From assembly GCF_010672085.1 (NCBI RefSeq), contig NZ_JAAHHT010000053.1, positions 1 to 45,749 of the forward strand: 45,749 nucleotides of DNA, in the 5' to 3' direction. The position numbers and the translations under genes were made by a program. Source of the stretch: Okeania sp. SIO3I5. Lineage in GTDB: Bacteria; Cyanobacteriota; Cyanobacteriia; Cyanobacteriales; Microcoleaceae. Positions 26,600 through 34,927 of this stretch are shown here, piece after piece. Positions within the stretch are counted from its first letter, which is position 1; every line of letters starts with the position of its first letter. The notes beneath the pieces are model-generated. The model did not search any database. It was not told the origin of the DNA and saw nothing but the letters and a program-made list of their open reading frames with translations.

Positions 26600-28339
26600 C
26601 TAAAACCCAATATCATCTAAAGCCACCTGAGCTGCTTCAAACAATTCATCATCAGAAACATACCGCCAATCTGTATCTCCAATTTCCTGATAAAAAGTCT
26701 GATCGTAAGCACGAGTCTGAATTACCACAGGCATCGGTACTGCATGACCTAATACCAACGCTTGCTGTTTAGAATCCAATTTTGCCAAAACAGACCGCAA
26801 ACTATGACCGCCAGAAACTCCCGTAAAAATAGAATCAATATCTTTATCATCATTCAACAGAGCGGTAATTCTCGTACCTATTTGAGACATAACTTCTGCA
26901 TCTATTCCGGAAGGTCGTTGATCTACCACCAATAAAGTCACAAAATACTTCCGCATCTCCCTAGCGATCGTACCAAAAATAGTTGAACGTACTATGGCAG
27001 GGTCGAGAAAACGGTGAGCTTCCTCAATAGTTATAACTAATGGTTGAGGGCGATCGCTCGGATTTTTAGAACTTAAAAATTTATCTGCTTTCCGCACATA
27101 ACTGTTATGAATTCGGCGAGTAATCATATTAGCTGCCAACATATAGGAAAGCATATTTGACTGGGAACCAAATTCAATAATAACGTGTTTTCCTGCATCT
27201 AAAGATTCTAATATTTCTTCTATATAATTATTCGTATTTTTTGTCTGCATATATTTCAGATTATCGAGTCGTAACAACTTTCTTTGCAACGACATAATTG
27301 AACCTTTATGACCTCTTTTTTCATCACAAAATGTTTGAATATCTTCATTAGTCATTGCCAATAATTGAGTAATCCAAGACTTACCAAATTCACTTCTGAG
27401 AATATTTGCACTATCAATACTTGCCTCAGACAAATTCAACTCCCGCTGCACCAACCCAATATCTTCAACCTCAATTTGGTTATAGCTAAGATACAATTCT
27501 CGTGCATCATGCACCCCTCTACGTTTAGTAGATTCTGGATCGAGCGTCCAAAGTTCGACTCGATCGGGAAATAATTGTCGTAAACCTTTTACAGTATTAA
27601 TTTGTTTTCCTTCTGCCATTGCTTCCCAACCATATTCCGAGTGCATATCAAAAATTAAATTTACCGCAGCACCTTTCCGAATAATGCCAGATAAAAGCAG
27701 ACGAGTCAGAAAAGATTTACCAGTTCCCGACTTACCAAAAATTCCATTACTTCGTTCTACAAATCTATCTAAATCTAAACAAACAGGTACATCCATATCA
27801 ATAGGTTTACCCACAGCAAAATTCCGCCGAGTCGGGTCGTCTTCCCTACCAAAAACTAGACTAAAATCTCTCACACTTGCTTCAAATACTTGGGAAAAAT
27901 GACTAGGAATAGTTTTCACAGGCATTAATTTAATTTCGGCACTGGTTTGAGCTTCAAAGGATGCTAAATTTTCGGTCGATTTTAATTTTTTTTGATTATC
28001 ATTTTTGTTGTTGAAATTGAAAGATTCTGGTAATTCTTCTGGAGCAATAATTAACATTAACATTGGAGCAAGTTCGATAGTTCCGTAGGTGCTACCTCCA
28101 GCTAAAACAGATTGCAAAAAATCATCTGTGGGTAGGGGAGGGTTAATCATTATTCGTTCGCTAGATGTTCCTAATAAAACATCGGTTAGCATACAGAAAA
28201 AATGGGCGCGTACTCCTTGTACGACTAAAAATTTGCCAACTCGCATATCTTCTACTAATATGTCTGGGTGGAGTCGTACTTCTAATCCTTGACTGAGAGA
28301 GCCTTGAATTACTGAGCCTAATGGTCTTTCAAAATCCAT
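26600..28339 (-). CDS. HerA-like/DUF87 ATP-binding protein
   Basis: 579 aa. The N-terminal ~90 residues (GSVIQGSLSQGLEVRL...) look like a HAS-barrel. The ATPase core has Walker A GKSGTGKS (202-209), the HerA-type FDMHSEYGW (about 230-238) after the first strand, and the Walker B-like LVITIEEAHRFLDP late in the protein, followed by LLVVDQRPSGIDAEVMSQIG. HerA proteins form hexameric DNA translocases, typically with the nuclease NurA. No NurA is near. The stop lies 38 bp from the end of the 9-bp array. The start at ATG 28339 fits conservation of the first residues. It is intact and is probably a core cyanobacterial gene. Confidence 0.85.
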   Translation of the reverse strand: MDFERPLGSVIQGSLSQGLEVRLHPDILVEDMRVGKFLVVQGVRAHFFCMLTDVLLGTSSERIMINPPLPTDDFLQSVLAGGSTYGTIELAPMLMLIIAPEELPESFNFNNKNDNQKKLKSTENLASFEAQTSAEIKLMPVKTIPSHFSQVFEASVRDFSLVFGREDDPTRRNFAVGKPIDMDVPVCLDLDRFVERSNGIFGKSGTGKSFLTRLLLSGIIRKGAAVNLIFDMHSEYGWEAMAEGKQINTVKGLRQLFPDRVELWTLDPESTKRRGVHDARELYLSYNQIEVEDIGLVQRELNLSEASIDSANILRSEFGKSWITQLLAMTNEDIQTFCDEKRGHKGSIMSLQRKLLRLDNLKYMQTKNTNNYIEEILESLDAGKHVIIEFGSQSNMLSYMLAANMITRRIHNSYVRKADKFLSSKNPSDRPQPLVITIEEAHRFLDPAIVRSTIFGTIAREMRKYFVTLLVVDQRPSGIDAEVMSQIGTRITALLNDDKDIDSIFTGVSGGHSLRSVLAKLDSKQQALVLGHAVPMPVVIQTRAYDQTFYQEIGDTDWRYVSDDELFEAAQVALDDIGF

Positions 28340-28593
28340 ATAAATTTCTTAATTATTTTGAGATCTTATATTAGGTTATACCATTTTTATTCAATAAGGA
28401 AGAAGTTTATTAATGGATAATGAATAATTAATAATTAATAATGGATCGTGAGATAATAGGGAATAGGAGACAAGGGGAAGTAATTGATAATTTACTGATA
28501 AGAATTGATTTTGTTTTTGATTTTCACCAGATATCTAATGAAAACTATCTCATTATCCATTATAATTACCTTATAGTGAATAAATATTGAAAT

Positions 28594-28939
28594 ATGACAG
28601 AATTACTTCGACGTGTAATTTCCGCTTTGGAGAAATTGCCAGAAGCAGAACATTTTGGCGATCGCCTCTCGTTTTTTAGCTGAATTAAAAGATGAAAAAT
28701 TGTGGCAGGAAAAATTTGAAGCTACTAAGGATGAACAGTGGAATATTTTGGCTGAAATGGTGCGCCAAGAAATAGTTGCGGGTGAAACGGAAACTCTGAA
28801 TTTTTTTTTTGTTTTGAGAAATGAAATCATTTTAAAACCCTATATTATAAAACTTGTCAGAAGCAATTTAGGATTGCTATATCTATCAATAACTACTTTT
28901 GATTGTGAGGATGAATTAATCATTAAATATAAAGATTAA
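28594..28939 (+). pseudogene. Antitoxin-like small protein gene, frameshifted and fused
   Basis: Begins MTELLRRVISALEKLPEAEH (ATG 28594), which matches a common small cyanobacterial protein that usually precedes a RelE-type toxin gene. A frameshift at the HIP1 site near 28663 ends that frame. The expected continuation is found in the other frame: IASRFLAELKDEKLWQEKFE, then DEQWNILAEMVRQEIVAGET. After that the frame runs into unrelated sequence (NFFFVLRNEI...) instead of the usual LDDIF ending, and closes with TFDCEDELIIKYKD, which belongs to the duplicated segment at 28894-29013. There is no toxin gene next to it. A second broken copy is at about 39365-39534. Confidence 0.65.
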
Positions 28940-29013
28940 AACTTAATTGAAGCAGGAATAAGGAAACAATATTGCTATAATAGTAGAGTTGAGCTAAATA
29001 CTCCCTAACTTTT
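28894..29013. repeat. Direct duplication, left copy
   Basis: About 120 bp closely similar to 30978-31097. It starts ACTTTTGATTGTGAGGATGA and includes the end of an ORF (FDCEDELIIK.KD) and a TATAATAGTA motif. The right copy ends 7 bp before the kinase-fusion start. The two copies flank the 2-kb repeat island. Confidence 0.7.
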
Positions 29014-29188
29014 ACAGCGCTTTTCTTTCTTGATGAACCACACCGCCATAACCAAAACATTGTAGGGACGTTTAGCTAAAGCACAACACCGTTAACGCTC
29101 AGTGACATGGAATAGGAGCATTCCGGAACGGAAAACGCATTAATGCTCAAGCAACGTCCCTACTGTGGTCTACCGTGCAGGAAAACGG
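29012..29188. repeat. Mini inverted-repeat element, family M1 (copy 2, enlarged)
   Basis: The left end TTACAGCGCTTTTC is kept and the right side TACCGTGCAGGAAAAC is recognisable, but the terminal bases are lost. The central palindrome is split by about 70 bp of other sequence (near 29070-29145) containing GGAGCATTCCGGAACGG. Confidence 0.5.
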
Positions 29189-29268
29189 ATTGAGTTGGTA
29201 CTGGGAGGAAAGGAGAAAACTTTTGAGGTTGCTTCGCCGAAAGAACTAGCCATGCAATAAATATTCTC

Positions 29269-29446
29269 GGCGTTGGTAAAGCGCGTGTATGATATTAATC
29301 TTAATTACTGAGGAGTCAGGAGGACCGAGTCAGGAGAAATGAGGGAAGAAAGAGGAATAGAAGGAGAAAGTTTTTTGGTCATGTAAACAGATAGTTCTAT
29401 CGCGCTCTTATCCGGACAAGGTATCATACCTCAAATTACCAACGCC
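29269..29446. repeat. Mini inverted-repeat element, family M5 (copy 1)
   Basis: GGCGTTGGTAAAG at the left and ATTACCAACGCC at the right. Inside, TATGATATTAATC faces GGTATCATACC. A nearly identical copy is at 30433-30614, so this element has been copied recently or lies in a duplicated block. Confidence 0.6.
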
Positions 29447-29742
29447 AGATTCTCTAAATTTTTGATATTTGACATTAGATATTTTACAGCGGTTTTCATA
29501 TGAATAAACCACAATGATACTGACTCCGATCCTCGTAACTCCGATCCTCGTAACAATTTATCTATTGTCCAATAGTTATTGCTCTGCTGACAAAGCGATC
29601 GCTATCTTTTGATGTTCTATTTATCTATTGTCCAATAGTTATTGCTCTGCTGACAAAGCGATCGCTATCTTTTGATGTTCTATTTATCTATTGTCCAATA
29701 GTTATTGCTCTGTTGAGAAAGCGATCGCTATCTTTTTATAGA

Positions 29743-29850
29743 TTACAGCAGTTTTCCTGCACGGTAGACCACAGTAGGGACGTTCCATGGAACGTTCCTA
29801 CAAGGTTTTGGTTGTGCTGGTGTGGTTCATCAATCTGAAAAGCGCTGTAA
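29743..29850. repeat. Mini inverted-repeat element, family M1 (copy 3, reversed)
   Basis: TTACAGCAGTTTTCCTGCAC at the left and GAAAAGCGCTGTAA at the right, with GTAGGGACGTTCCATGGAAC in the centre. It sits inside the 60-bp repeat array, in reverse orientation to the copy at 6069. Confidence 0.75.
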
Positions 29851-30157
29851 TGTTCTATTTATTGTCCAATAGTTATTGCTCTGCTGAGAAAGCGATCGCT
29901 ATATTTTGATGTTCTATTTATCTATTGTCCAATAGTTATTGCTCTGCTGAGAAAGCGATCGCTATATTTTGATGTTCTATTTATTGTCCAATAGTTATTG
30001 CTCTGCTGAGAAAGCGATCGCTATATTTTGATGTTCTATTTATTGTCCAATAGTTATTGCTCTGTTGAGAAAGCGATCGCTATATTTTGATGTTCTATTT
30101 ATCTATTGTCCAATAGTGATTGCTCTGTTGAGAAAGCGATCGCTATCTTTTTATAGA

Positions 30158-30266
30158 TTACAGCAGTTTTCCTGCACGGTAGACCACAGTAGGGACGTTC
30201 CATGGAACGTTCCTACAAGGTTTTGGTTGTGCTGGTGTGGTTCATCAAGAAAGAAAAGCGCTGTAA
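30158..30266. repeat. Mini inverted-repeat element, family M1 (copy 4, reversed)
   Basis: Nearly identical to the copy at 29743-29850, including the flanking repeat unit and a shared extra TATA before the left end. This indicates that element plus repeat units were duplicated together. Confidence 0.75.
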
Positions 30267-30432
30267 TGTTCTATTTATCTATTGTCCAATAGTTATTGCT
30301 CTGCTGAGAAAGCGATCGCTATCTTTTGATGTTCTATTTATCTATTGTCCAATAGTTATTGCTCTGCTGAGAAAGCGATCGCTATCTTTTGATGTTCTAT
30401 TTATAGCACTACGCAAATAGGTTAGGAAATTT

Positions 30433-30614
30433 GGCGTTGGTAAAGCGCGTGTATGATATTAATCTTAATTACTTAGGAGTCAGGAGGACCGAGTCAGGAG
30501 AAATGAGGGAAGAAAGAGGAATAGAAGGAGAAAGTTTTTTGGTCATGTAAACAGACTCTTAGTTCTATCGCGCTCTTATGCGGACAAGGTATCATACCTC
30601 AAATTACCAAGGCC
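30433..30614. repeat. Mini inverted-repeat element, family M5 (copy 2)
   Basis: Very close to 29269-29446 with a few changes (for example an extra CTCTT before AGTTCTATCGCGC). The right end reads ATTACCAAGGCC, with one change from the other copy. Confidence 0.6.
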
Positions 30615-30652
30615 GGAAATTTCTCCATCCTGAAACTCTTTGAGAGTCTACT

Positions 30653-30724
30653 GTTACCTGTTACCTGTTACCTGTTACCTGTTCCCTGTTCCCTGTTCTC
30701 TATTCCCTGTTCCCTATTCCCTAT
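30653..30724. repeat. TTACCTG/TTCCCTG heptamer repeat
   Basis: Four GTTACCT units followed by GTTCCCT and TATTCCC units, a heptamer STRR at the right side of the repeat island. Confidence 0.8.
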
Positions 30725-30764
30725 TCACGCTTCGCGTAGCGCTATATTTATTGTCCAATAGCTA

Positions 30765-31022
30765 TTGCTCTACCGATCAAATCTAAAACTATTTACCAAT
30801 AAAAATTTCAGCATTTTTTGGTCGGAAAAAGTGTCAGCTTTTCGGTCTAAACAGCTCAAAAAATTAGCATTTTGGATAAGCGAATGTAGACAACCTGTTG
30901 CTATCAATGAGACTTATTTTATAGAAGCAAATCTAGACAATAAAGGAAAATTTGAAAGGATAAAAAAAGCTTTAATTACTTTTGATTGTGAGGATGAATT
31001 AATCATTAAATCTAAAGATTAA
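30765..31022 (+). CDS. Doubtful small ORF or gene fragment
   Basis: 85 codons from a TTG start with no ribosome-binding site. I do not recognise it. The middle (AINETYFIEANLDNKGKFER) reads like real protein sequence, so it may be the 3' piece of a lost gene. The last 14 residues (TFDCEDELIIKSKD) are shared with the fused pseudogene at 28594-28939 through the 120-bp duplication. Function unknown. Confidence 0.25.
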   Translation: MLYRSNLKLFTNKNFSIFWSEKVSAFRSKQLKKLAFWISECRQPVAINETYFIEANLDNKGKFERIKKALITFDCEDELIIKSKD

Positions 31023-31097
31023 AAGTTAATTGAAGCCGGAAGAAGAAAAAAACATTGGTATAATAGTAAAATTTAGCCAAATGCTCCTTAACTTTTA
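30978..31097. repeat. Direct duplication, right copy
   Basis: Partner of 28894-29013. It ends just before ATG 31104 and contains GGTATAATAG (31057-31066), a plausible -10 element for the transporter-kinase gene. The left copy therefore carries a duplicate of that leader. Confidence 0.65.
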
Positions 31098-31103
31098 AAG
31101 TCA

Positions 31104-34004
31104 ATGACAAACACAGATCCGAAAATAGTTAAAGAACGTCGAGATTACAACAGTTGGGTTGCCACAGAAACCCTAGAAGATTATTCTCTTCGTTACGCTC
31201 CAAAATCATTTCGGAAATGGTCAGAATTTCTCGTAGCAAATACTGCAATAGGGGGCATTTCCTTCTTAGCATTAGAAGCAATAGGAGGCTCTTTAGTCAT
31301 CAACTATGGCTTTACTAACTCTTTTTGGGCAATTATTGTAGTTAGTCTAATTATTTTTTTAGCAGGTTTTCCTATTGCTTACTACGCCTCTAAATACAAT
31401 ATTGATATAGATTTACTAACTAGAGGTGCAGGATTTGGATATATTGGTTCAACCATTACTTCCTTAATTTATGCTTCTTTCACATTTATTTTCTTTGCCA
31501 TCGAAGCAGCAATAATGGCTCAAGCTCTAGAACTATATTTTCACATTCCCTTAGCCTGGGGTTATCTGATTTCTTCAATCATTATTATTCCCATAGTTTT
31601 TTATGGAGTTACCTTAATCAATAAATTGCAATTGTGGACTCAACCTATTTGGTTGTTTTTGATGGTTTCTCCCTATTTATTTGTGCTTCATAAAGAACCA
31701 GAAGCTCTAAATTATTGGTTTAACTTTACTGGAAATTCTCCAACAGGAACTCAATTCGATCCGATTTTATTTGGTATGGCAGCAAAAGTTTCCTTTTCTT
31801 TAATTGCTCAACTTGGGGAACAGGTTGATTACTTGCGGTTTTTACCTCCAAAAAACCAAAATAATTCCAGGAAATGGTGGATAGCAATGCTAGTAGCAGG
31901 ACCAGGGTGGGTTATTTTAGGTGGTGCCAAACAGTTAGGGGGAGCATTTTTAGCAACATTAGCGATCGCCCACGGCAACACGATCGCTCAAGCCAAAGAA
32001 CCCATCCAGATGTATCTAGCAGGATTCGCAGATATGTTTTCCCAACCTGAAGTTGTCTTATTCGTCGCCACTCTATTTGTCATAATTTCCCAAATCAAAA
32101 TTAACGTCACTAATGCTTACGCAGGATCTCTCGCTTGGTCTAACTTTTTCTCTCGCCTCACCCATTCTCACCCTGGGAGAGTAGTTTGGTTAATTTTCAA
32201 TGTAGCGATCGCTCTACTATTAATGGAACTGGGAATATTTGAAACCTTAGAATCTATTTTGGGTCTCTATTCTAATGTTGCCATTGCCTGGATAGGAGCG
32301 ATAGTCGCCGATCTAGTCGTCAATAAACCCCTCAAACTCAGTCCCTCCTACATTGAATTTAAAAGAGCTTACCTCTATAACATTAATCCCGTAGGCTTTG
32401 GTGCAATGGCGATCGCTTCGGTTGTTGCCATTATGGCATTTGTTGGGTTCTTTGGCCCATTGCTACAAGCTTATTCGCCTTTTATCGCTCTCACTGTTGC
32501 ATTCTGTCTATCTCCAATCATCGCCTTAGTTACCAAAGGCAAATATTACATTGCCCGACAAAACACCGTCCGGACTCTTAACCTCAGCGACTCTTTACTC
32601 ACCTGCTCTATTTGTACTGAAAGCTATGAAGCCCAAGATATGGCATTTTGTCCTGTTTATGACGGATATATTTGCTCACTATGCTGTAGTTTGGATGCTC
32701 GCTGTGACGATCAATGTAAGAAAGAAACACCTGAAATTGCTGAGGAGAAAAGTAGCTTTAGCCAGAAACTAATTAGGAGCAAAATTTCACCTCTATTAGG
32801 TCAAAGAATTATCAAATTTTTGGGAATCTTTCTGTCTATTGCAGGCATTCTAGCTGCATTTTTGGGATTACTTTATTATCTACAGATAGAACAGTCATCA
32901 GAAATCTCAAGTTACACCAAGCAAGTTGTAGCGAGTGTCATTGAAGTAGTTTTCTTTTCCCTACTCTTACCTATTGCTATAGGGATTTCGTGGTTTATCT
33001 TAAGTGAAGAAAGTCGTGAACGAGCTGAGGCAGAACTAGATAAACAAAATATACAATTGCAACAGGAAATTGCTGAACGCAAACGTGCAGAAATTGCTCT
33101 CCAAGAACTTGCCCAGGAATTAGAAATTCGGGTAGAACAACGGACCGCTGAATTATCAGAAGCATTGCAAAACTTACGCCAAGCTCAAACCCAACTGATT
33201 AAAGAAAAACTTTCTAGTTTAAGTCAGTTAGTAGCTGGAATTGCCCATGAAATTAACAATCCTGTCAGTTTTATTCATGGTAATCTCCAATACGCTAAAA
33301 CTTATATAGAGGACTTACTGACTTTTATCGACACCTATCAACAGGAAATTCCTGAAACTCCGCCTATGGTAGCTGAATTGTTTGATGAAATTGACGTAGA
33401 TTTTATTAGAGCTGATTATCCTAAATTGCTAGAGTCGATGCGGGTAGGAACAGATAGAATTACTCAGATTGTTTTGTCGTTGCGAGTTTTTTCCCGCTTA
33501 GATGAATCGGATATCAAGGAAGTAGACTTGCATCAAGGTTTGGATAGCACTTTGGTGATTTTAGGGAGCCGTTTGAAAGCTAATTCAGAACGGTCAGAAA
33601 TTGAGATATTGAAACTTTACGGCGATTTACCCTTAGTTGAGTGTTATGCAGTAGAAATTAATCAAGTGTTTCTAAATTTGCTGATTAATGCGATCGATGC
33701 CTTGGATGATTTCTGTAGAAACTGCAAGTCTACAAATTATTCTCCTAAGATTACTATCAAAACTTGCTTGCTTGATTCTAAATGGGTGCGAATTGAAATA
33801 GCAGATAATGGTTCTGGTATTCCCGAACATATCCAACCCAAATTATTTGATGCCTTTTTTACTACTAAAGATGTTGGTAAAGGAATGGGATTAGGGCTTT
33901 CAATTAGTTATCAAATTGTCGTGGAAAATCATGGGGGAAAGTTGTATTTTTTGAATGTTGAGCAAGGTGCAGCTTTTGTTATGGAAATTCCAGTTAGGAG
34001 TTAA
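31104..34004 (+). CDS. NCS1-like transporter fused to a Cys-rich domain and a histidine kinase
   Basis: 966 aa membrane protein. Residues about 20-475 resemble NCS1/cytosine-purine permeases, with an N-terminal ETLEDYSLRYAPKSFRKWSE, about 12 membrane spans and KINVTNAYAGSLAWSNFFSR near 332-351. Residues 501-538 hold eight Cys (C501, C504, C516, C524, C527, C528, C534, C538), like a treble or RING-type zinc site. Two membrane helices (about 571-592, 608-632) and a coiled coil (635-700) lead to a HisKA domain with phospho-acceptor H715 in AGIAHEINNPVSF. The HATPase has an N box (NLLINAIDAL 857-866), DNGSGIP (901-907) and GKGMGLGLSIS. The layout is like CbrA-type transporter kinases, but with NCS1 instead of SSS. 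No response regulator gene is adjacent. It likely reports on a nucleobase-like or other NCS1 solute; the ligand is unknown. Confidence 0.88.
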   Translation: MTNTDPKIVKERRDYNSWVATETLEDYSLRYAPKSFRKWSEFLVANTAIGGISFLALEAIGGSLVINYGFTNSFWAIIVVSLIIFLAGFPIAYYASKYNIDIDLLTRGAGFGYIGSTITSLIYASFTFIFFAIEAAIMAQALELYFHIPLAWGYLISSIIIIPIVFYGVTLINKLQLWTQPIWLFLMVSPYLFVLHKEPEALNYWFNFTGNSPTGTQFDPILFGMAAKVSFSLIAQLGEQVDYLRFLPPKNQNNSRKWWIAMLVAGPGWVILGGAKQLGGAFLATLAIAHGNTIAQAKEPIQMYLAGFADMFSQPEVVLFVATLFVIISQIKINVTNAYAGSLAWSNFFSRLTHSHPGRVVWLIFNVAIALLLMELGIFETLESILGLYSNVAIAWIGAIVADLVVNKPLKLSPSYIEFKRAYLYNINPVGFGAMAIASVVAIMAFVGFFGPLLQAYSPFIALTVAFCLSPIIALVTKGKYYIARQNTVRTLNLSDSLLTCSICTESYEAQDMAFCPVYDGYICSLCCSLDARCDDQCKKETPEIAEEKSSFSQKLIRSKISPLLGQRIIKFLGIFLSIAGILAAFLGLLYYLQIEQSSEISSYTKQVVASVIEVVFFSLLLPIAIGISWFILSEESRERAEAELDKQNIQLQQEIAERKRAEIALQELAQELEIRVEQRTAELSEALQNLRQAQTQLIKEKLSSLSQLVAGIAHEINNPVSFIHGNLQYAKTYIEDLLTFIDTYQQEIPETPPMVAELFDEIDVDFIRADYPKLLESMRVGTDRITQIVLSLRVFSRLDESDIKEVDLHQGLDSTLVILGSRLKANSERSEIEILKLYGDLPLVECYAVEINQVFLNLLINAIDALDDFCRNCKSTNYSPKITIKTCLLDSKWVRIEIADNGSGIPEHIQPKLFDAFFTTKDVGKGMGLGLSISYQIVVENHGGKLYFLNVEQGAAFVMEIPVRS

Positions 34005-34220
34005 GTAGGGTTTGGTGAAAAAGTCTTTTTCAAGGAGTAGGGGAGTAGGGGAGTAGGGGAGTAGGGGAGTAATTTTTTAGCCCAACTTTAAACCCTAGAT
34101 AATTAGATATTAGAGCCTCTTGGGTTATCAAAATATATGTACTTTTACTTAAGTATTTTTCAGTCATACTATGGACATCTTTAACCAAGTCAGTCTTTTT
34201 GGGTCTAATACGCATAATAT

Positions 34221-34296
34221 TTAAAACAGCGGTCAGAGTTTCTCTGACTGAATAATCCCGCGTTGTCGCGTAAGCGCAACGTCGGGAGTATGTCAA
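34221..34296. repeat. IS605-type end remnant, copy 1
   Basis: TTAAAACAGCGGTCAGAGTT followed by a hairpin, CCCGCGTTG...CAACGTCGGGAG, and the terminal TATGTCAA. It resembles the right end of an IS200/IS605 element with no tnpA or tnpB beside it. A near copy lies at 34433-34509. Confidence 0.5.
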
Positions 34297-34432
34297 GCAA
34301 TTAGCTTGTGTTTCTTAGAAAAAACCATTAGGTACTGTTGAAGTAAATATGTTTATGTGCTGTGCTAAATTGTTTTGTCAGGGGGGTTGACATGAGCTGA
34401 TAAAGTAATTTAGTATTCTTAATTAGGTGATT

Positions 34433-34509
34433 TTAAAACAGCGGTCAGAGTTTCTCTGGCTGAAGAATCCCGCGATGCCCTTGCAAGCGCAACGTCGGGA
34501 GTATGTCAA
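34433..34509. repeat. IS605-type end remnant, copy 2
   Basis: Same layout as copy 1, with a slightly different loop (GATGCCCTTGCAAGCG). The two ends lie 212 bp apart in the same direction, with no transposase between. They may be solo ends or an encoded guide-type RNA that has lost its protein. Confidence 0.5.
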
Positions 34510-34927
34510 ATTGCCAGGAATTATGTTTTGAAATTGTCTTAGGAGCCGTGTAAGAATAACTTGAACAGTTTTTTTCGGGAAGCTAGATTTCACAATCTAT
34601 ATTCAGATAAAATTTGTACAACTTATTTTGACATGATGCCTTACAGCGCTTTTCATTTCAGTAGACCAGAAAGTAGGGACGTTCGCATTTTTGTTATGCA
34701 ACGTCCCTACGGGGTTGTTATTTTTTTAATATGGTTCATTGACCTGAAAACTGCTGTAATTACAACGTCAGCTTGATAAAAACCATTTTTTTCAACTGAA
34801 GTTAAGTTAGTCCTCGAAGTTGGCTTCGCTATATCTCAACTCCATCGTTATGCTTGCTGCAAGCTTAAGTCGTTTGTACCAATCTCAAGTTTGCAAACAG
34901 AGAAAAAGTTTAATTTAGGAGATTCTA
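34510..34927. other. Gene-free stretch with one M1 element
   Basis: It contains the M1 mini-element at 34641-34759 and otherwise AT-rich sequence. The end (from about 34880) carries the leader of the secreted protein, with AGGAG at 34917-34921. Confidence 0.5.
34641..34759. repeat. Mini inverted-repeat element, family M1 (copy 5)
   Basis: TTACAGCGCTTTTCATTTCA at the left and GAAAACTGCTGTAA at the right. The central palindrome is GTAGGGACGTT...AACGTCCCTAC with a changed loop (CGCATTTTTGTTATGC). Confidence 0.7.

Larger units (their letters stand above)
29560..30412. repeat. Tandem ~60-bp repeats with two palindromes each
   Basis: Ten units of 59-64 bp. Each contains CTATTGTCCAATAG (6-bp inverted arms with 2-bp centre), TTATTGCTCTG(C/T)TGA and AAAGCGATCGCT (a HIP1 palindrome), then ATCTTTTGATGTTCTATTT. 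Units start near 29560, 29624, 29686, 29860, 29920, 29980, 30040, 30102, 30277 and 30341. Two M1 mini-elements split the run (29743-29850, 30158-30266). The units lack variable spacers and there are no cas genes, so it is not CRISPR. A weak extra unit is at about 30745. Confidence 0.85.

Noticed and set aside
29560-30412. CRISPR array
   Set aside because: Units are contiguous and almost identical over 59-64 bp, with no variable spacers of constant length and no cas genes nearby.
34030-34296. 88-codon minus-strand ORF
   Set aside because: Its start lies in an IS605-type end and its tail in a GGAGTAGG tandem repeat; the middle shows no recognisable family.
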